A DNA stretch of 64,000 bases from an uncultured Prevotellaceae bacterium. GTDB taxonomy: Bacteria > Bacteroidota > Bacteroidia > Bacteroidales > Bacteroidaceae. Below, in pieces: positions 43,618-52,272 of the stretch. Below the pieces are notes generated by a model. It was not told the DNA's origin, ran no database searches, and worked only from the letters and a program-made list of their open reading frames with translations. The position numbers were made by a program, and so were the translations under genes. How positions within the stretch are numbered: position 1 is the stretch's first letter; each line of letters opens with the position of its first letter. The stretch spans positions 1 through 64,000 of the forward strand of contig CAMVAT010000008.1 of NCBI GenBank assembly GCA_947165505.1. Direction: 5' to 3'.

Positions 43618-44478
43618 TTATTGATTGGTCCAATAAACTTCTTCCGCTACCACATATTTGCTCTCTCTGCCGCTTATTCCGTCGGTCGCAAGCATTTCTA
43701 TGCGCCCTAACATGGGGTAGGTCAAATGATACGAGTTCTCGCGGTTCTTGCCTATGAACCCGAATAATTGTCGGGTGGGGTAGTAGGGGCTGTCTGACAT
43801 GAAATACATGGTAAAGGGCTGGTTCATCTCGTATTGAATCGTGAGACGGGGCTCTCTCACACTTACCATCGATGCCGAGCCCGTCATCTCAAACGTTAAG
43901 CCTTCTGTTGGCGAGTCATGCCAGATGATGTGATAGGTGGTGGCGTGGCGGGTGATGCCAGAGTCAAGGAGAAACGCGAAGGGTGAGGCATGGTTCATGT
44001 CGGCCGGTCTTGTTGAAATGACATCAACGTTCCACTCGCCGTTGCCGCTTTGAATCAGGGTCAACTGATGCTGTGTGTGGCTCGTGTCGCTCCACGCCAT
44101 GCCGTCGATGTGCGTCACGCCGTCGTCGGTGTCATACACGGTCAACTGATATTGGGTCTGGATGGCCCAATGGGTAGACATCTTATAATACGTGCGATTG
44201 TTTTGCACATCTTGCAATTCATCAATCTGTACCTCGCGGAAATAAAGCGCATTGACCGAGTCGCGTTTCTCTTCGCTGGTCTGCCTTACGTATTCTTTCA
44301 GTTGGTAGGTCAACAATATCATGTCGGCATATTGCATGGTGGGTATCATGGCGTAGCGATACACCAAGTCGCGCGTGTCGGTTGGGTCTCCTCCGCATTC
44401 CCATTCTTCTCTGTCTATGTGATAACAGGATGAGAGCAAGGTGAGCATTACAATACTTAATAAGGTGGCTTTTTTCAT
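43618..44478 (-). CDS. lipoprotein of unknown function
   Basis: A 286-aa protein with a lipoprotein signal (MKKATLLSIVMLTLLSSC, Cys 18). The mature part is rich in beta strands and polar residues with no motif I recognise (for example WAIQTQYQLTVYDTDDGVTHIDG). Downstream neighbours on this strand are the tRNA and LUD genes; upstream lies another envelope protein gene at 44554. It probably faces the periplasm or the surface. Confidence 0.75.
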   Translation of the reverse strand: MKKATLLSIVMLTLLSSCYHIDREEWECGGDPTDTRDLVYRYAMIPTMQYADMILLTYQLKEYVRQTSEEKRDSVNALYFREVQIDELQDVQNNRTYYKMSTHWAIQTQYQLTVYDTDDGVTHIDGMAWSDTSHTQHQLTLIQSGNGEWNVDVISTRPADMNHASPFAFLLDSGITRHATTYHIIWHDSPTEGLTFEMTGSASMVSVREPRLTIQYEMNQPFTMYFMSDSPYYPTRQLFGFIGKNRENSYHLTYPMLGRIEMLATDGISGRESKYVVAEEVYWTNQ

Positions 44479-44553
44479 TGATGGATGATTTATCTGTTAT
44501 ATGAATTGTTAGTAAGGAGATGTCGTTCTGCCGCCAAGTGATGACACCAAGCG

Positions 44554-45192
44554 TCAAAACCGCACTCCCGCTCCGGCACGGAGTACACCCAGATGGCCGA
44601 AGCCAAACTCGCCGAAGCAGAATAACTTCTTGCCCAAGGAGATGCCGAAGAGGGTGACGTGATAGACGGAACAGGAATGAGAGCGGATAGAGGCATCGTC
44701 AATGTCCTGGTCCCAATAGTGGCTATGGCCGACAGACACTCCCGTGTAAATCTTTACCTTAGGTCGGTACAAAGGGTAGTATCTGAATGAGAATAGCATA
44801 TTCAGATAAGTGCCTGACCGACTGTCGATGCCACCGGGACGGTTGACGTAGTCTCTGTCTTTGCGTTTTTGACTTTCGCCTTGGAGAGCAAGGGTGGCAC
44901 CAAGGGCAAACTGACTGTTCCACAAACGGAAGTGATAATGATATTGCAGGTCAAACGATGGTGTCTGTTTCACCTTCCCTAAATCGTATTTCAGCACACG
45001 GTATTGTTCTAATGGGGTTGTGGCCTTTTTCTTCTCGTTATCGAAGCACCCTATCTCCAAATAATCTCCATTAAGTGTTCCCCATCCCAAGTCGAATGAG
45101 ATTTCATGGCGGGGCAGCTCTTCTTGTTGTGCTCGCGACACGATGGGCAGCGCCAGCCATAATGATGTCAATAATAATGTTTTGGTATTCAT
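44554..45192 (-). CDS. outer-membrane-type exported protein of unknown function
   Basis: The 212-aa product has a signal peptide (to about residue 21, PIVSRAQ). Alternating aromatic/hydrophobic strands include SFDLQYHYHFRLWNSQFALGATLAL, LNMLFSFRYYPLYRPKVKIYTGVSVGHSHY and KLFCFGEFGFGHLGVLRAGAGVRF, with a C-terminal Phe. This suggests a small outer-membrane beta-barrel of the PorT/OmpW-like size class. It is probably co-transcribed with the 43618 lipoprotein gene. Confidence 0.75.
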   Translation of the reverse strand: MNTKTLLLTSLWLALPIVSRAQQEELPRHEISFDLGWGTLNGDYLEIGCFDNEKKKATTPLEQYRVLKYDLGKVKQTPSFDLQYHYHFRLWNSQFALGATLALQGESQKRKDRDYVNRPGGIDSRSGTYLNMLFSFRYYPLYRPKVKIYTGVSVGHSHYWDQDIDDASIRSHSCSVYHVTLFGISLGKKLFCFGEFGFGHLGVLRAGAGVRF

Positions 45193-45284
45193 TTTTTTTA
45201 AGTCCTTTTGCCCCTAAAACAGCAGCCGCGGCGTAATCTTGCACAAAAACGAGAAAAAAGTTTCACCGTATGTGCAAGATTTTG

Positions 45285-45292
45285 TAATTTTG
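45285..45292 (+). promoter_or_regulatory. -7 element (TAATTTTG) of the lipoprotein-sigma-barrel operon
   Basis: TAATTTTG fits the -7 pattern 23 nt before the start at 45316. No -33 TTTG is present at the usual distance. Confidence 0.45.
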
Positions 45293-45315
45293 TTGTTTGA
45301 TAAACAGAAATAACA

Positions 45316-45921
45316 ATGAAACAGACAACGAAAACAATGAAACATGGCATACATAGTATAGTGTGTGCGGTAGTACTGGTAATAGTTTGCGCCTCGTGTG
45401 CGACAGGGGGCGACGATTTCAATCCAGCCAACCCGCAAAGTGATCCTATACAACCCTTCTTCGGGCATTATCTTGGTAAATGGCGCATCAATCAAGATGA
45501 GGCCGACGAGGTGGCGATGACCGTAAATGCCACGACCATCGACTTTACCAATCTGCCTTGCAGGGCCATCCTCGCTAAACTGCTGGGCGAAGAAAAGGCG
45601 CATGAGATAATTCCCACCATAGAATATGGGCACTATATCGTATCTTATAGCCTGCTGGGGGTGTCGCCCAATTCCAATGCCTACGAGATGTCGCGCGAAC
45701 CTTATATTTTCTCTTATACGCAGGACGGTGTCAAAAAGACCATGCGCATCGACTTCCGCGAGAAGTCGCAGGCGGGTTATTACAGCAATTCCAACATGCT
45801 GGTCTTTGTCCTCAATGTGGATAAACTCACCATCACTGGCGGCGGAGAAGAGGAGGTCTTGACGAAAGACTGGACGTTTACGTTCTATCCCAACCAGAAG
45901 AACGAAGGGTATCTTCAATGA
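45316..45921 (+). CDS. lipoprotein, possibly DUF4840-like
   Basis: A 201-aa protein with a lipoprotein signal (VVLVIVCASCATGG). The mature part begins with a FGHYLGKWRINQDEADEVAMTVNATTIDFTNLPCRAI segment, the general pattern of DUF4840-type Bacteroidota lipoproteins. Its 3' end overlaps the start of the ECF sigma gene by 4 nt, so lipoprotein, sigma factor and barrel fusion form one operon. Function unknown; it may be part of the signal the sigma system reads. Confidence 0.75.
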   Translation: MKQTTKTMKHGIHSIVCAVVLVIVCASCATGGDDFNPANPQSDPIQPFFGHYLGKWRINQDEADEVAMTVNATTIDFTNLPCRAILAKLLGEEKAHEIIPTIEYGHYIVSYSLLGVSPNSNAYEMSREPYIFSYTQDGVKKTMRIDFREKSQAGYYSNSNMLVFVLNVDKLTITGGGEEEVLTKDWTFTFYPNQKNEGYLQ

Positions 45922-46478
45922 TGACTGAACAGGTTCTTTTGCAACAGGTCATTCATGGCGACCGCACGGCACAGCGCGAGTTGTATAGCCGCTATTCGGG
46001 ATGTGCCGCATCGGTAGCGATGCGGTATGTGGCCGATACGGAGGCCATGAAAGATGTGCTGCAAGAGAGCTTTGTCAAGATCTTTACATCCCTTTCGCAG
46101 TTCGAATACCGGGGCGAGGGCTCCCTCAAGGCGTGGGTGATGCGCATCGTGGTCAATATGTCGCTCAATTACCTGAAACGGCGGGCCAGGTTCGTTGAGG
46201 CTGAACGGATACCTGACGTGCCCGACGACCACGACGAGGAACCCGACCTGATGCGGGTACCGCCGGAACGGCTGATGGCGATGATCGGCGAACTGCCCCC
46301 AGGCTACCGCACGGTGCTCAACCTCTTTGTCTTTGAGCGCAAAAGCCACCAAGAAATCGCACGTCTGTTGGGCATCAAGGAAAACTCTTCCGCCTCACAA
46401 TATCTGAGGGCTAAAAAATTACTCGCTAAAAAAATTAAGAATTATATCCGTGACAACGATGAAGAGAGACTCATTTGA
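45918..46478 (+). CDS. ECF-type RNA polymerase sigma factor
   Basis: A 186-aa sigma-70 family factor with region 2 (LYSRYSGCAASVAMRYVADTEAMKDVLQESFVKIFTSLSQFEYRGEGSLKAWVMRIVVNMSLNYLKRR) and region 4 (IGELPPGYRTVLNLFVFERKSHQEIARLLGIKENSSASQYLRAKKLL). It directs RNA polymerase to stress or envelope promoters when released from an anti-sigma factor. The next gene overlaps it by 20 nt and carries an anti-sigma-like N-terminus. Confidence 0.93.
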   Translation: MMTEQVLLQQVIHGDRTAQRELYSRYSGCAASVAMRYVADTEAMKDVLQESFVKIFTSLSQFEYRGEGSLKAWVMRIVVNMSLNYLKRRARFVEAERIPDVPDDHDEEPDLMRVPPERLMAMIGELPPGYRTVLNLFVFERKSHQEIARLLGIKENSSASQYLRAKKLLAKKIKNYIRDNDEERLI

Positions 46479-47931
46479 ACAACAACTCCGCGACCGACTC
46501 GACGGTTACGAGCCGCAGGTGCCAGAAGACCTGTGGCAGGAGATTGACGTGCGCCTCTCTTCCGATGAGACGCTGTCGCAAACAGAAGCCGCACGGCCCT
46601 CGCAGGTGGCTCCGTCGGGGCGTACCTTCAGACGGCCCTTGTGGTGGATCTCTGCCGCTGCTGCCGTGGCGCTGGTCGTCGTCTTGTGGCCCTCAGACGA
46701 TATCATTTCCGATGGTAATCCCACTCAGCAACCTGTCGCCGTCAACGACACACTCTCTGCCCCCTCTGACACACGCCTTTCTGACAATGGAAGTCCCTCT
46801 GACACACGCCTTTCTGACGGCGGAAGTCCCTCTGACACACGCCCCCTAACACCCCCTCCTGGCTCCCCCGTTTGGCGGGGGAGAGCAACCTCTAACTTAG
46901 AGGGGGAACGGAGTTACCTCTCCAATAGCGACACCCCCAATAATGTCTCAAGTAGCGGCTCCAACCTCGTATCTCAATCGGATGTCGCAAGCCTCGTATC
47001 TCAATCGGATGTCACAAGCAGCGGCTCCAACCTCGTATCCCATTCGGATGTCGCAAGTAGCGGATCCCCCTCTAAGTTAGAGGGGGACGGGGGGCGTGTG
47101 TCTCAGCCCTCCCAGCCGTCCCAGCTCTCCCAACAGCCCCAGCTCTCCCAGCCGTCCGACACCCTCTCTGTCACCTCCCGTGATAATCCTGTCCCTCATC
47201 TCGCTCAGGACAATCTTCCTCAGCTCGTGCCCCCCTCTTTCGGAGGGGGCCCGGGGGAGGCCTCTCCGGGGGAGGCCTACCAACTCTCCCTCTTCGCCTC
47301 CAACGCTTTCGGTCGTGGTGGCGATGCCTCGGCGGTATATATGAATCCTGTCTTAGCCAATTCTTATTATCAGGCCTACGAGAATGCGCCTTCCCACCAC
47401 CAAGCCATGGCACCCCGTTACGAGTTGGTTGGCTATCAGGAAACGGTTGACCACCACAGGCCTGTACAGGTCGGACTCTCTGCCAGTTTCCCGCTGTCTG
47501 GCCGCTGGGCGATACAGACGGGGCTCACCTATAGCTGGCTCACGTCCGACTTCTCGCACATCATGCCAAGTACCACCATCACCGACCATCAGACATTACA
47601 GTATTTAGGCGTGCCCCTGAATGTAGCCTACCGTGTTTGGAGCAGCGGCTCCTTCTCTGTCTATACCGCCGTGGGGGGTGCAGTGCTGTTCAATACAATG
47701 GCCCGTGTCTCTACTGATGGCATCAAGAAACCTTTGCGGCACGACCGCCTGCAGTGGTCGGCAAGTGCAGTGGTCGGCGCCGAATATGCGTTTCTGCGCA
47801 CTTGGTCGCTCTATGTCGAACCGGGACTGACCTATTACCCCGACAACGGCAGCGATATCGAAAACTTTTTCAAGGACAAACCCCTCAACGGCAGTCTTCA
47901 AATGGGCTTCAGGTATCGTTTTGGAAAATAA
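46459..47931 (+). CDS. putative anti-sigma-like / outer-membrane beta-barrel fusion with repeat-derived linker
   Basis: The 490-aa product begins with a short cytoplasmic part (MKRDSFEQQLRDRLDGYEPQVPEDLWQEI), as in small anti-sigma regulators. One transmembrane helix follows (residues 61-77, LWWISAAAAVALVVVLW), then a 200-residue Ser/Pro/Asp linker and a C-terminal PorT-like beta-barrel (about 290-490). This architecture follows ECF sigma genes in Bacteroidota and could span the envelope. The linker is made largely of in-frame tandem and palindromic repeats: SDTRLSD units, SNLVSQSDV units and SKLEGDGG from CTCTAAGTTAGAG. The ATG at 46459 is preferred to the GTG at 46450. Confidence 0.85.
   Translation: MKRDSFEQQLRDRLDGYEPQVPEDLWQEIDVRLSSDETLSQTEAARPSQVAPSGRTFRRPLWWISAAAAVALVVVLWPSDDIISDGNPTQQPVAVNDTLSAPSDTRLSDNGSPSDTRLSDGGSPSDTRPLTPPPGSPVWRGRATSNLEGERSYLSNSDTPNNVSSSGSNLVSQSDVASLVSQSDVTSSGSNLVSHSDVASSGSPSKLEGDGGRVSQPSQPSQLSQQPQLSQPSDTLSVTSRDNPVPHLAQDNLPQLVPPSFGGGPGEASPGEAYQLSLFASNAFGRGGDASAVYMNPVLANSYYQAYENAPSHHQAMAPRYELVGYQETVDHHRPVQVGLSASFPLSGRWAIQTGLTYSWLTSDFSHIMPSTTITDHQTLQYLGVPLNVAYRVWSSGSFSVYTAVGGAVLFNTMARVSTDGIKKPLRHDRLQWSASAVVGAEYAFLRTWSLYVEPGLTYYPDNGSDIENFFKDKPLNGSLQMGFRYRFGK
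46758..47275. repeat. cluster of tandem and palindromic repeats inside the barrel-fusion gene
   Basis: Three copies of a TCCCTCTGACACACGCCTTTCTGAC unit (the third incomplete) are followed by a CTCTAACTTAGAGGGGGA palindrome and three copies of a TCCAACCTCGTATCTCAATC unit. A second CTCTAAGTTAGAG palindrome, a run of CCCAGCTCTC units and a CCCGGGGGAGGCC palindrome complete the cluster. The reading frame stays open throughout. The palindromes match intergenic copies at 18318 and 33942. Confidence 0.9.
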
Positions 47932-47954
47932 TTATGCGAAAAATATCCCGATTA

Positions 47955-47986
47955 TTTGTGTGTTGCATTTTTTTTTGCTACATTTG
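47955..47986 (+). promoter_or_regulatory. promoter of lutABC
   Basis: TTTG (47955-47958), a 20-nt spacer and TACATTTG (47979-47986) form a full Bacteroidota promoter 55 nt before lutA. Confidence 0.75.
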
Positions 47987-48041
47987 CCACAATCTAGTGA
48001 AAGACAAACAACAATCTATTAGCAAACTTATATTTTAATAC

Positions 48042-48779
48042 ATGAAAATCGGTCTATTTATCCCTTGTTATGTCGATGCCCTCTATCCTGAAGTGGGTGT
48101 CGCTACCTACAAGTTGCTCAAACACTACAATGTCGATGTCACCTATCCTTTAGGACAGACATGCTGCGGGCAACCACAGGCTAATGGCGGATTCCAACGT
48201 ATGTCGGAGCCGCTCATCGAGAAATACGAGAATATGTTCAAGGAGTTCGACTATGTGGTCGCTCCCTCCGCTTCATGTGCCGCTTTCGTGCGATGCTTCC
48301 ACCCCGAAATCATGAAAGGGAAGATGGAATGTACCACCGCCAAAAAAACGATGGATGTGGTGGAGTTCCTGCACGATGTGCTCAAAGTGAAAGAGGTGCC
48401 GGGCAAGTTCCCCCACAAGGTCAGTGTGCATAACTCATGCCACGGCGTGCGCGAACTGGGCCTCTCGTCGCCCTCCGAGCGCAATATCACTCCGTTCAAC
48501 AAAATCATCGACCTGCTCAACATGGTCGAGGGCATAGAGATACACGAACCCGAGCGCAAAGACGAGTGCTGCGGATTCGGAGGCCTCTTCTCGGTCGAGG
48601 AGACGGATGTCTCCACACGCATGGGCATCGACAAGGTGCAGCGTCATATCGACACCGGTGCCGAATATGTGACCGGACCCGACAGCTCGTGCCTGATGCA
48701 CATGGCGGGCGTGGCCAAAAGGCAAGACATGAAGATTGAGTTTATTCACGTAGTAGAAATTTTAGCAGCAGGACTATGA
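48042..48779 (+). CDS. lutA: lactate utilisation protein A (Fe-S oxidoreductase subunit)
   Basis: The 245-aa protein has two cysteine-rich CCG domains: IPCYVDALYPEVG...TCCGQPQANGG and HNSCHGVRELG...DECCGFGGLFSVEE, as in LutA/GlcF-type subunits that hold heterodisulfide-reductase-like clusters. With LutB and LutC it forms the complex that oxidises L-lactate to pyruvate. It is the first gene of lutABC and overlaps lutB by 4 nt. Confidence 0.95.
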   Translation: MKIGLFIPCYVDALYPEVGVATYKLLKHYNVDVTYPLGQTCCGQPQANGGFQRMSEPLIEKYENMFKEFDYVVAPSASCAAFVRCFHPEIMKGKMECTTAKKTMDVVEFLHDVLKVKEVPGKFPHKVSVHNSCHGVRELGLSSPSERNITPFNKIIDLLNMVEGIEIHEPERKDECCGFGGLFSVEETDVSTRMGIDKVQRHIDTGAEYVTGPDSSCLMHMAGVAKRQDMKIEFIHVVEILAAGL

Positions 48780-50146
48780 GCACAGTACATGCAAAGAGAA
48801 GCCACGAGTTTCTGAAAGATACAGAGAAAATCAAACGCCACGACAAGACATTCTGGGGCGTACGCGATAAGAGAGACATCATGGCACAGGGACTGCCCGA
48901 ATGGGAAGACCTGCGCGAACTGGCCAGCCGCATCAAGATGCACACAGCCACACACTTGGCCGACTACCTCGAGAAATTCTCTAAAAACCTCGAGAGCCGC
49001 GGCGTGCACGTGCACTGGGCAAAGGATGCTGAGGAGTTCAACGAGATTGTGCTCGGCATTCTCAAAGACCATAATGCCAAGAAACTGGTCAAGAGCAAGA
49101 GCATGCTCACCGAGGAGTGCGAGATGAACCCCTACCTGGAGAAAAACGGCATCGACGTGGTGGAGACCGACCTGGGCGAGCGCATCATTCAGCTCATGGA
49201 TCAGAAGCCATCGCATATCGTCATGCCCGCACTGCACATCTCGCGCGATGCCATCGGCGAGGAGTTCGAGAAGCGCGGCATCAGTAAGGAGATAGGCAAT
49301 CACGACCCCACCTACCTGACACGCTGCGCACGCTACCACCTGCGCGACGAGTTCATGAAGGCCGACGCTGGTCTCACAGGCTGCAACTTCGGCGTGGCTG
49401 CCACCGGCGACGTGGTGGTGTGCACCAACGAGGGCAATGCCGACATGAGCACCTCGATGCCTAAACTGCATATCGTGGCCATGGGACTGGAGAAGATCGT
49501 GCCCGACTACGACTCGCTCGCTGTCTTCCAGCGACTGCTCTGCCGCAGCGGCACCGGACAGCCTACCACCACCTATACGGCTCACTTCGAGAAAGCGCGG
49601 CCGGGGGCTGAGATGCACGTGGTGCTCGTGGATAACGGGCGCAGCGACATCATCGCCAGCGAGCAGCACTGGCAGACGCTCAAGTGCATACGCTGTGGCG
49701 CCTGCATGAACACCTGTCCGGTCTATCGGCGCAGCACGGGCTACAGCTATACCTATTTCATTCCTGGACCCATCGGCATCAACCTCGGCATGCTCAAGAA
49801 TCCCGACAAATACTACGACAACGTGTCGGCATGCTCGCTCTGCCTGTCGTGCTCGAATGTATGTCCGGCCAAGGTCGATCTCGGCGAGCAGGTATATAAG
49901 TGGCGCCAGCAGATGGAGGAGTTCGGACATGCCTCGAGCGAGAAGAAATGGATGTCGCGCGGCATGAGCCTCATCTTCAACCACACGTGGATGTACAACT
50001 CCGCGCTCTGGTGGTCGCCTGTGGCCAACCATGTGCCGCGCTTCCTCATGTATTGCAAGCTCAACGGCTGGGGACAGGGACACGAGATGATGCGGTTCCC
50101 CAAGAAACCCTTCCACGTGCTCTGGAAAAAAGGAAAAGTGAAATAA
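48776..50146 (+). CDS. lutB: lactate utilisation protein B (ferredoxin-type subunit)
   Basis: A 456-aa protein with an N-terminal LUD domain (HAKKLVKSKSMLTEECEMNPYLEKNG, GDVVVCTNEGNADMSTSMP) and two 4Fe-4S motifs: CIRCGACMNTCPVY and CSLCLSCSNVCPAK. It transfers electrons in L-lactate oxidation together with LutA and LutC. It starts four bases before the lutA stop, so translation is coupled. Confidence 0.95.
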   Translation: MSTVHAKRSHEFLKDTEKIKRHDKTFWGVRDKRDIMAQGLPEWEDLRELASRIKMHTATHLADYLEKFSKNLESRGVHVHWAKDAEEFNEIVLGILKDHNAKKLVKSKSMLTEECEMNPYLEKNGIDVVETDLGERIIQLMDQKPSHIVMPALHISRDAIGEEFEKRGISKEIGNHDPTYLTRCARYHLRDEFMKADAGLTGCNFGVAATGDVVVCTNEGNADMSTSMPKLHIVAMGLEKIVPDYDSLAVFQRLLCRSGTGQPTTTYTAHFEKARPGAEMHVVLVDNGRSDIIASEQHWQTLKCIRCGACMNTCPVYRRSTGYSYTYFIPGPIGINLGMLKNPDKYYDNVSACSLCLSCSNVCPAKVDLGEQVYKWRQQMEEFGHASSEKKWMSRGMSLIFNHTWMYNSALWWSPVANHVPRFLMYCKLNGWGQGHEMMRFPKKPFHVLWKKGKVK

Positions 50147-50162
50147 TCTACATCTATTTATT

Positions 50163-50211
50163 CTGTAGTATCTATAGCCCCTATAATATCTATAGCCCCT
50201 ATAAAAAGAAT
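50163..50211. repeat. tandem TATCTATAGCCCCTATAA repeat before lutC
   Basis: Two full copies of a 19-bp unit and one partial lie in the 71-bp lutB-lutC gap. It may modulate translation of lutC; nothing coding. Confidence 0.85.
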
Positions 50212-50217
50212 CATTCA

Positions 50218-50793
50218 ATGAAAAAAGAAGAACTATTCGACAAACTGCGCCGCAACACGCGCGAACAGTTTGATATGCCCGACCTCACTATCAAGGCCAT
50301 CACCTATCCCGACACGGTGAAACAGTTTATCGAGATGAGCCAGACGGTGGGCGGTAAAGTGAAATGTATCAAAAAAGAGGATGATGTCAACAAAATCATC
50401 CGTGAACTCTATCCCGAGGCCAAGGTGTTCGCTTCCAATGTGCCGGGCATCGAGGCCGACCTTAACCCCGACACCGTGGCAGAGGCGAAAGACCTCAACG
50501 GCACCGACGTGGGCATCCTGCAAGGCGAACTGGGCGTGGCCGAGAACGGGTGCATCTGGATTCCGCAGACGATGAAGGAGAAGGCTATCTGCTTCATCTC
50601 TGAGGAACTGGTCATCCTGCTCGACCGCAAGAATATCGTCAACAATATGCACGAGGGTTACAAACGCATCCGTGTGCCCGAATTGGGTTACGGCTGTTGG
50701 ATCAGCGGTCCCTCAAAAACCGCCGACATCGAGCAGGCGCTCGTCATGGGCGCACAGGCCGCGCGCGGCGTCACCGTACTGATAATTGATTAG
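50218..50793 (+). CDS. lutC: lactate utilisation protein C
   Basis: A 191-aa LUD-domain protein: DVGILQGELGVAENGCIWIPQTMKEKAICFISEELVILLDRKNIVNNMHEGY and CWISGPSKTADIEQALVMGAQAARGVTVLII are typical LutC/YkgG segments. It is the third subunit of the L-lactate oxidation complex. The ATG at 50218 is used; the ORF track entry (49900) merges the upstream frame. Its 3' end overlaps the convergent gene at 50771 by 23 nt. Confidence 0.92.
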   Translation: MKKEELFDKLRRNTREQFDMPDLTIKAITYPDTVKQFIEMSQTVGGKVKCIKKEDDVNKIIRELYPEAKVFASNVPGIEADLNPDTVAEAKDLNGTDVGILQGELGVAENGCIWIPQTMKEKAICFISEELVILLDRKNIVNNMHEGYKRIRVPELGYGCWISGPSKTADIEQALVMGAQAARGVTVLIID

Positions 50794-51736
50794 GGTAAAC
50801 CTCCCACTCATACTGGTCGTAGCACACGGCGCGGCCGCCGAAGCCCTCCTTCTGGTAGATGAGCGTGGTGTGCAGACCGTAAGGGGTGTCGCCCGGCGAG
50901 ATGCCGAAGTCGATATATCGGTGGGTGGCAAAGTCACGACGGATGATGTGGTCGAACAGCGCATCCACGGCGTGCAGATGCTTGCCCTCGGGCGAACCTG
51001 AGATATACTGGGCGTGTGCCACCTGAGGGGTGACGTAGAGCACGGTGCCTGCCAAGGGCGTTCCATCCGCTTTCCGGGCCAGATACAAGCGTATCTCGTC
51101 CGGAAAGCGTTTTTTTAGCAGCTGTATCTCTGCCAGACTGTGTACGGGCGTCTTGCCGTACGTCTGCATCAGGTTGTCTTCTAATATGTGCCAGAACACA
51201 TCGAAAGCATCGCTCTCCGCTACGGTGATGCCGTCGGTGCGGGCTTTGTTGGCGGCATAGCGGCGGTCGCGGTTCCACTTCACCGGCATGGTGGGTATGA
51301 GGGCCGACGAGGCATCGCGGCGGGTCAGCCGTGCGTGGCATACGGCATGCAGCGCATACAGGTCTTCCTCGGCTGGGTAGCGGTGGTAGATATGGGGCAC
51401 AGGCTTATACGTCACGCGGCGAATCCCCACGTCGTGCAGGTGTCGGTTCAGCGCCTCCATCATCTCGCAGGCCATCACGGTGGTGCAACGGTCGCCCATG
51501 ATCAGTCCGCCGTAGGTCAGTCCACGGTGTGAACAGAGCTTGTCGCCCTGCACGTGGGCGGGCATCACGGCTGCCAACCGTCCGCCGTCGTCGTACCACA
51601 TGAGCGAATGGTCTGCAAACCGGTCGCTATGATAGTCCATGTAGCGGCGGTCTATCAGAAACGTCCCGTTTCTCGAGGCGGCCACAAACGCATTCCATTC
51701 CGCCGCCTGCTCCGGATGATATAGTTTACAATTCAC
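50771..51736 (-). CDS. GNAT/FemAB-type acyltransferase
   Basis: The 321-aa protein fits the FemAB-like GNAT group: a first half with EWNAFVAASRNGTFLIDRRYMDYHSDRF and a second acetyltransferase-like half (LARKADGTPLAGTVLYVTPQVAHAQYISGSPEGKHLHAVDALFDHIIRRDFATHRYIDFGISP). Such proteins acylate amino sugars or peptides during glycan or cell-wall synthesis. It overlaps the upstream QdtA-like gene by 11 nt, which suggests a joint role in making or decorating a modified sugar. Confidence 0.8.
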   Translation of the reverse strand: MNCKLYHPEQAAEWNAFVAASRNGTFLIDRRYMDYHSDRFADHSLMWYDDGGRLAAVMPAHVQGDKLCSHRGLTYGGLIMGDRCTTVMACEMMEALNRHLHDVGIRRVTYKPVPHIYHRYPAEEDLYALHAVCHARLTRRDASSALIPTMPVKWNRDRRYAANKARTDGITVAESDAFDVFWHILEDNLMQTYGKTPVHSLAEIQLLKKRFPDEIRLYLARKADGTPLAGTVLYVTPQVAHAQYISGSPEGKHLHAVDALFDHIIRRDFATHRYIDFGISPGDTPYGLHTTLIYQKEGFGGRAVCYDQYEWEVYPNQLSVR

Positions 51737-52178
51737 TTTTTGTTGTTAAGGTGCAAGGGAGGGGCTGGGGGTGGGTCTTCACCTCTTCGAGAAACTCCTC
51801 ATAATCTCGGATATAGTCGTCCTCGTCAAACCGTTCCGAGGCCAGCGACAGGCACACGGCACCCGATGAGAAGTCGTCGAGCGTGCGCCAGATGCCCGTC
51901 TCTATCAGCAATCCCTGATAGGGGTGGTTCAGCAGGTAGGTCTCTTTTGTGTGTCCGTCGTCGAGCGTGACGTGAAAACTGCCGCTGATGGCGACAATCA
52001 TCGTTCTGCACTTCTTGTGCGCATGACCGCCACGGCACTCGCCGCTCGGCACGTCATACACCCAATACACACGCCGTATCTCAAACGGCACATCGGTCAT
52101 CTCTTCCGTAACGGTCAGGTTGCCACGGGGGTCGAATATCTTTTTCAGTTGTATGATGGTTCCGATTTTCTTTTTCAT
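51726..52178 (-). CDS. sugar 3,4-ketoisomerase of the QdtA/FdtA (WxcM-like) cupin family
   Basis: The 150-aa cupin has IIQLKKIFDPRGNLTVTEE, VYWVYDVPSGECRGGHAHKKCRTMIVAISGSFHVTLDDG (His-rich active-site strand) and SLASERFDEDDYIRDYEEF, all typical of dTDP-4-keto-6-deoxyglucose 3,4-ketoisomerases that lead to 3-amino-3,6-dideoxy sugars. The next gene, an acyltransferase, could acylate such an amino sugar. The C-terminal THPQPLPCTL is encoded by a GC-rich palindromic repeat fragment (51750-51778). Confidence 0.85.
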   Translation of the reverse strand: MKKKIGTIIQLKKIFDPRGNLTVTEEMTDVPFEIRRVYWVYDVPSGECRGGHAHKKCRTMIVAISGSFHVTLDDGHTKETYLLNHPYQGLLIETGIWRTLDDFSSGAVCLSLASERFDEDDYIRDYEEFLEEVKTHPQPLPCTLTTKSEL

Positions 52179-52248
52179 ATCATAATAACGACGGGCAGCG
52201 GTAAATATTATTTTGTTCCTTTAAAATTCGTATTTCATATTATTTCTT

Positions 52249-52256
52249 TACCTTTG
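52249..52256 (+). promoter_or_regulatory. -7 element (TACCTTTG) of the phosphoethanolamine-transferase-like gene
   Basis: TACCTTTGCACA lies 16 nt before the ATG at 52273 and matches TAnnTTTG. Confidence 0.55.
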
Positions 52257-52272
52257 CACAAAAATACTGAAT

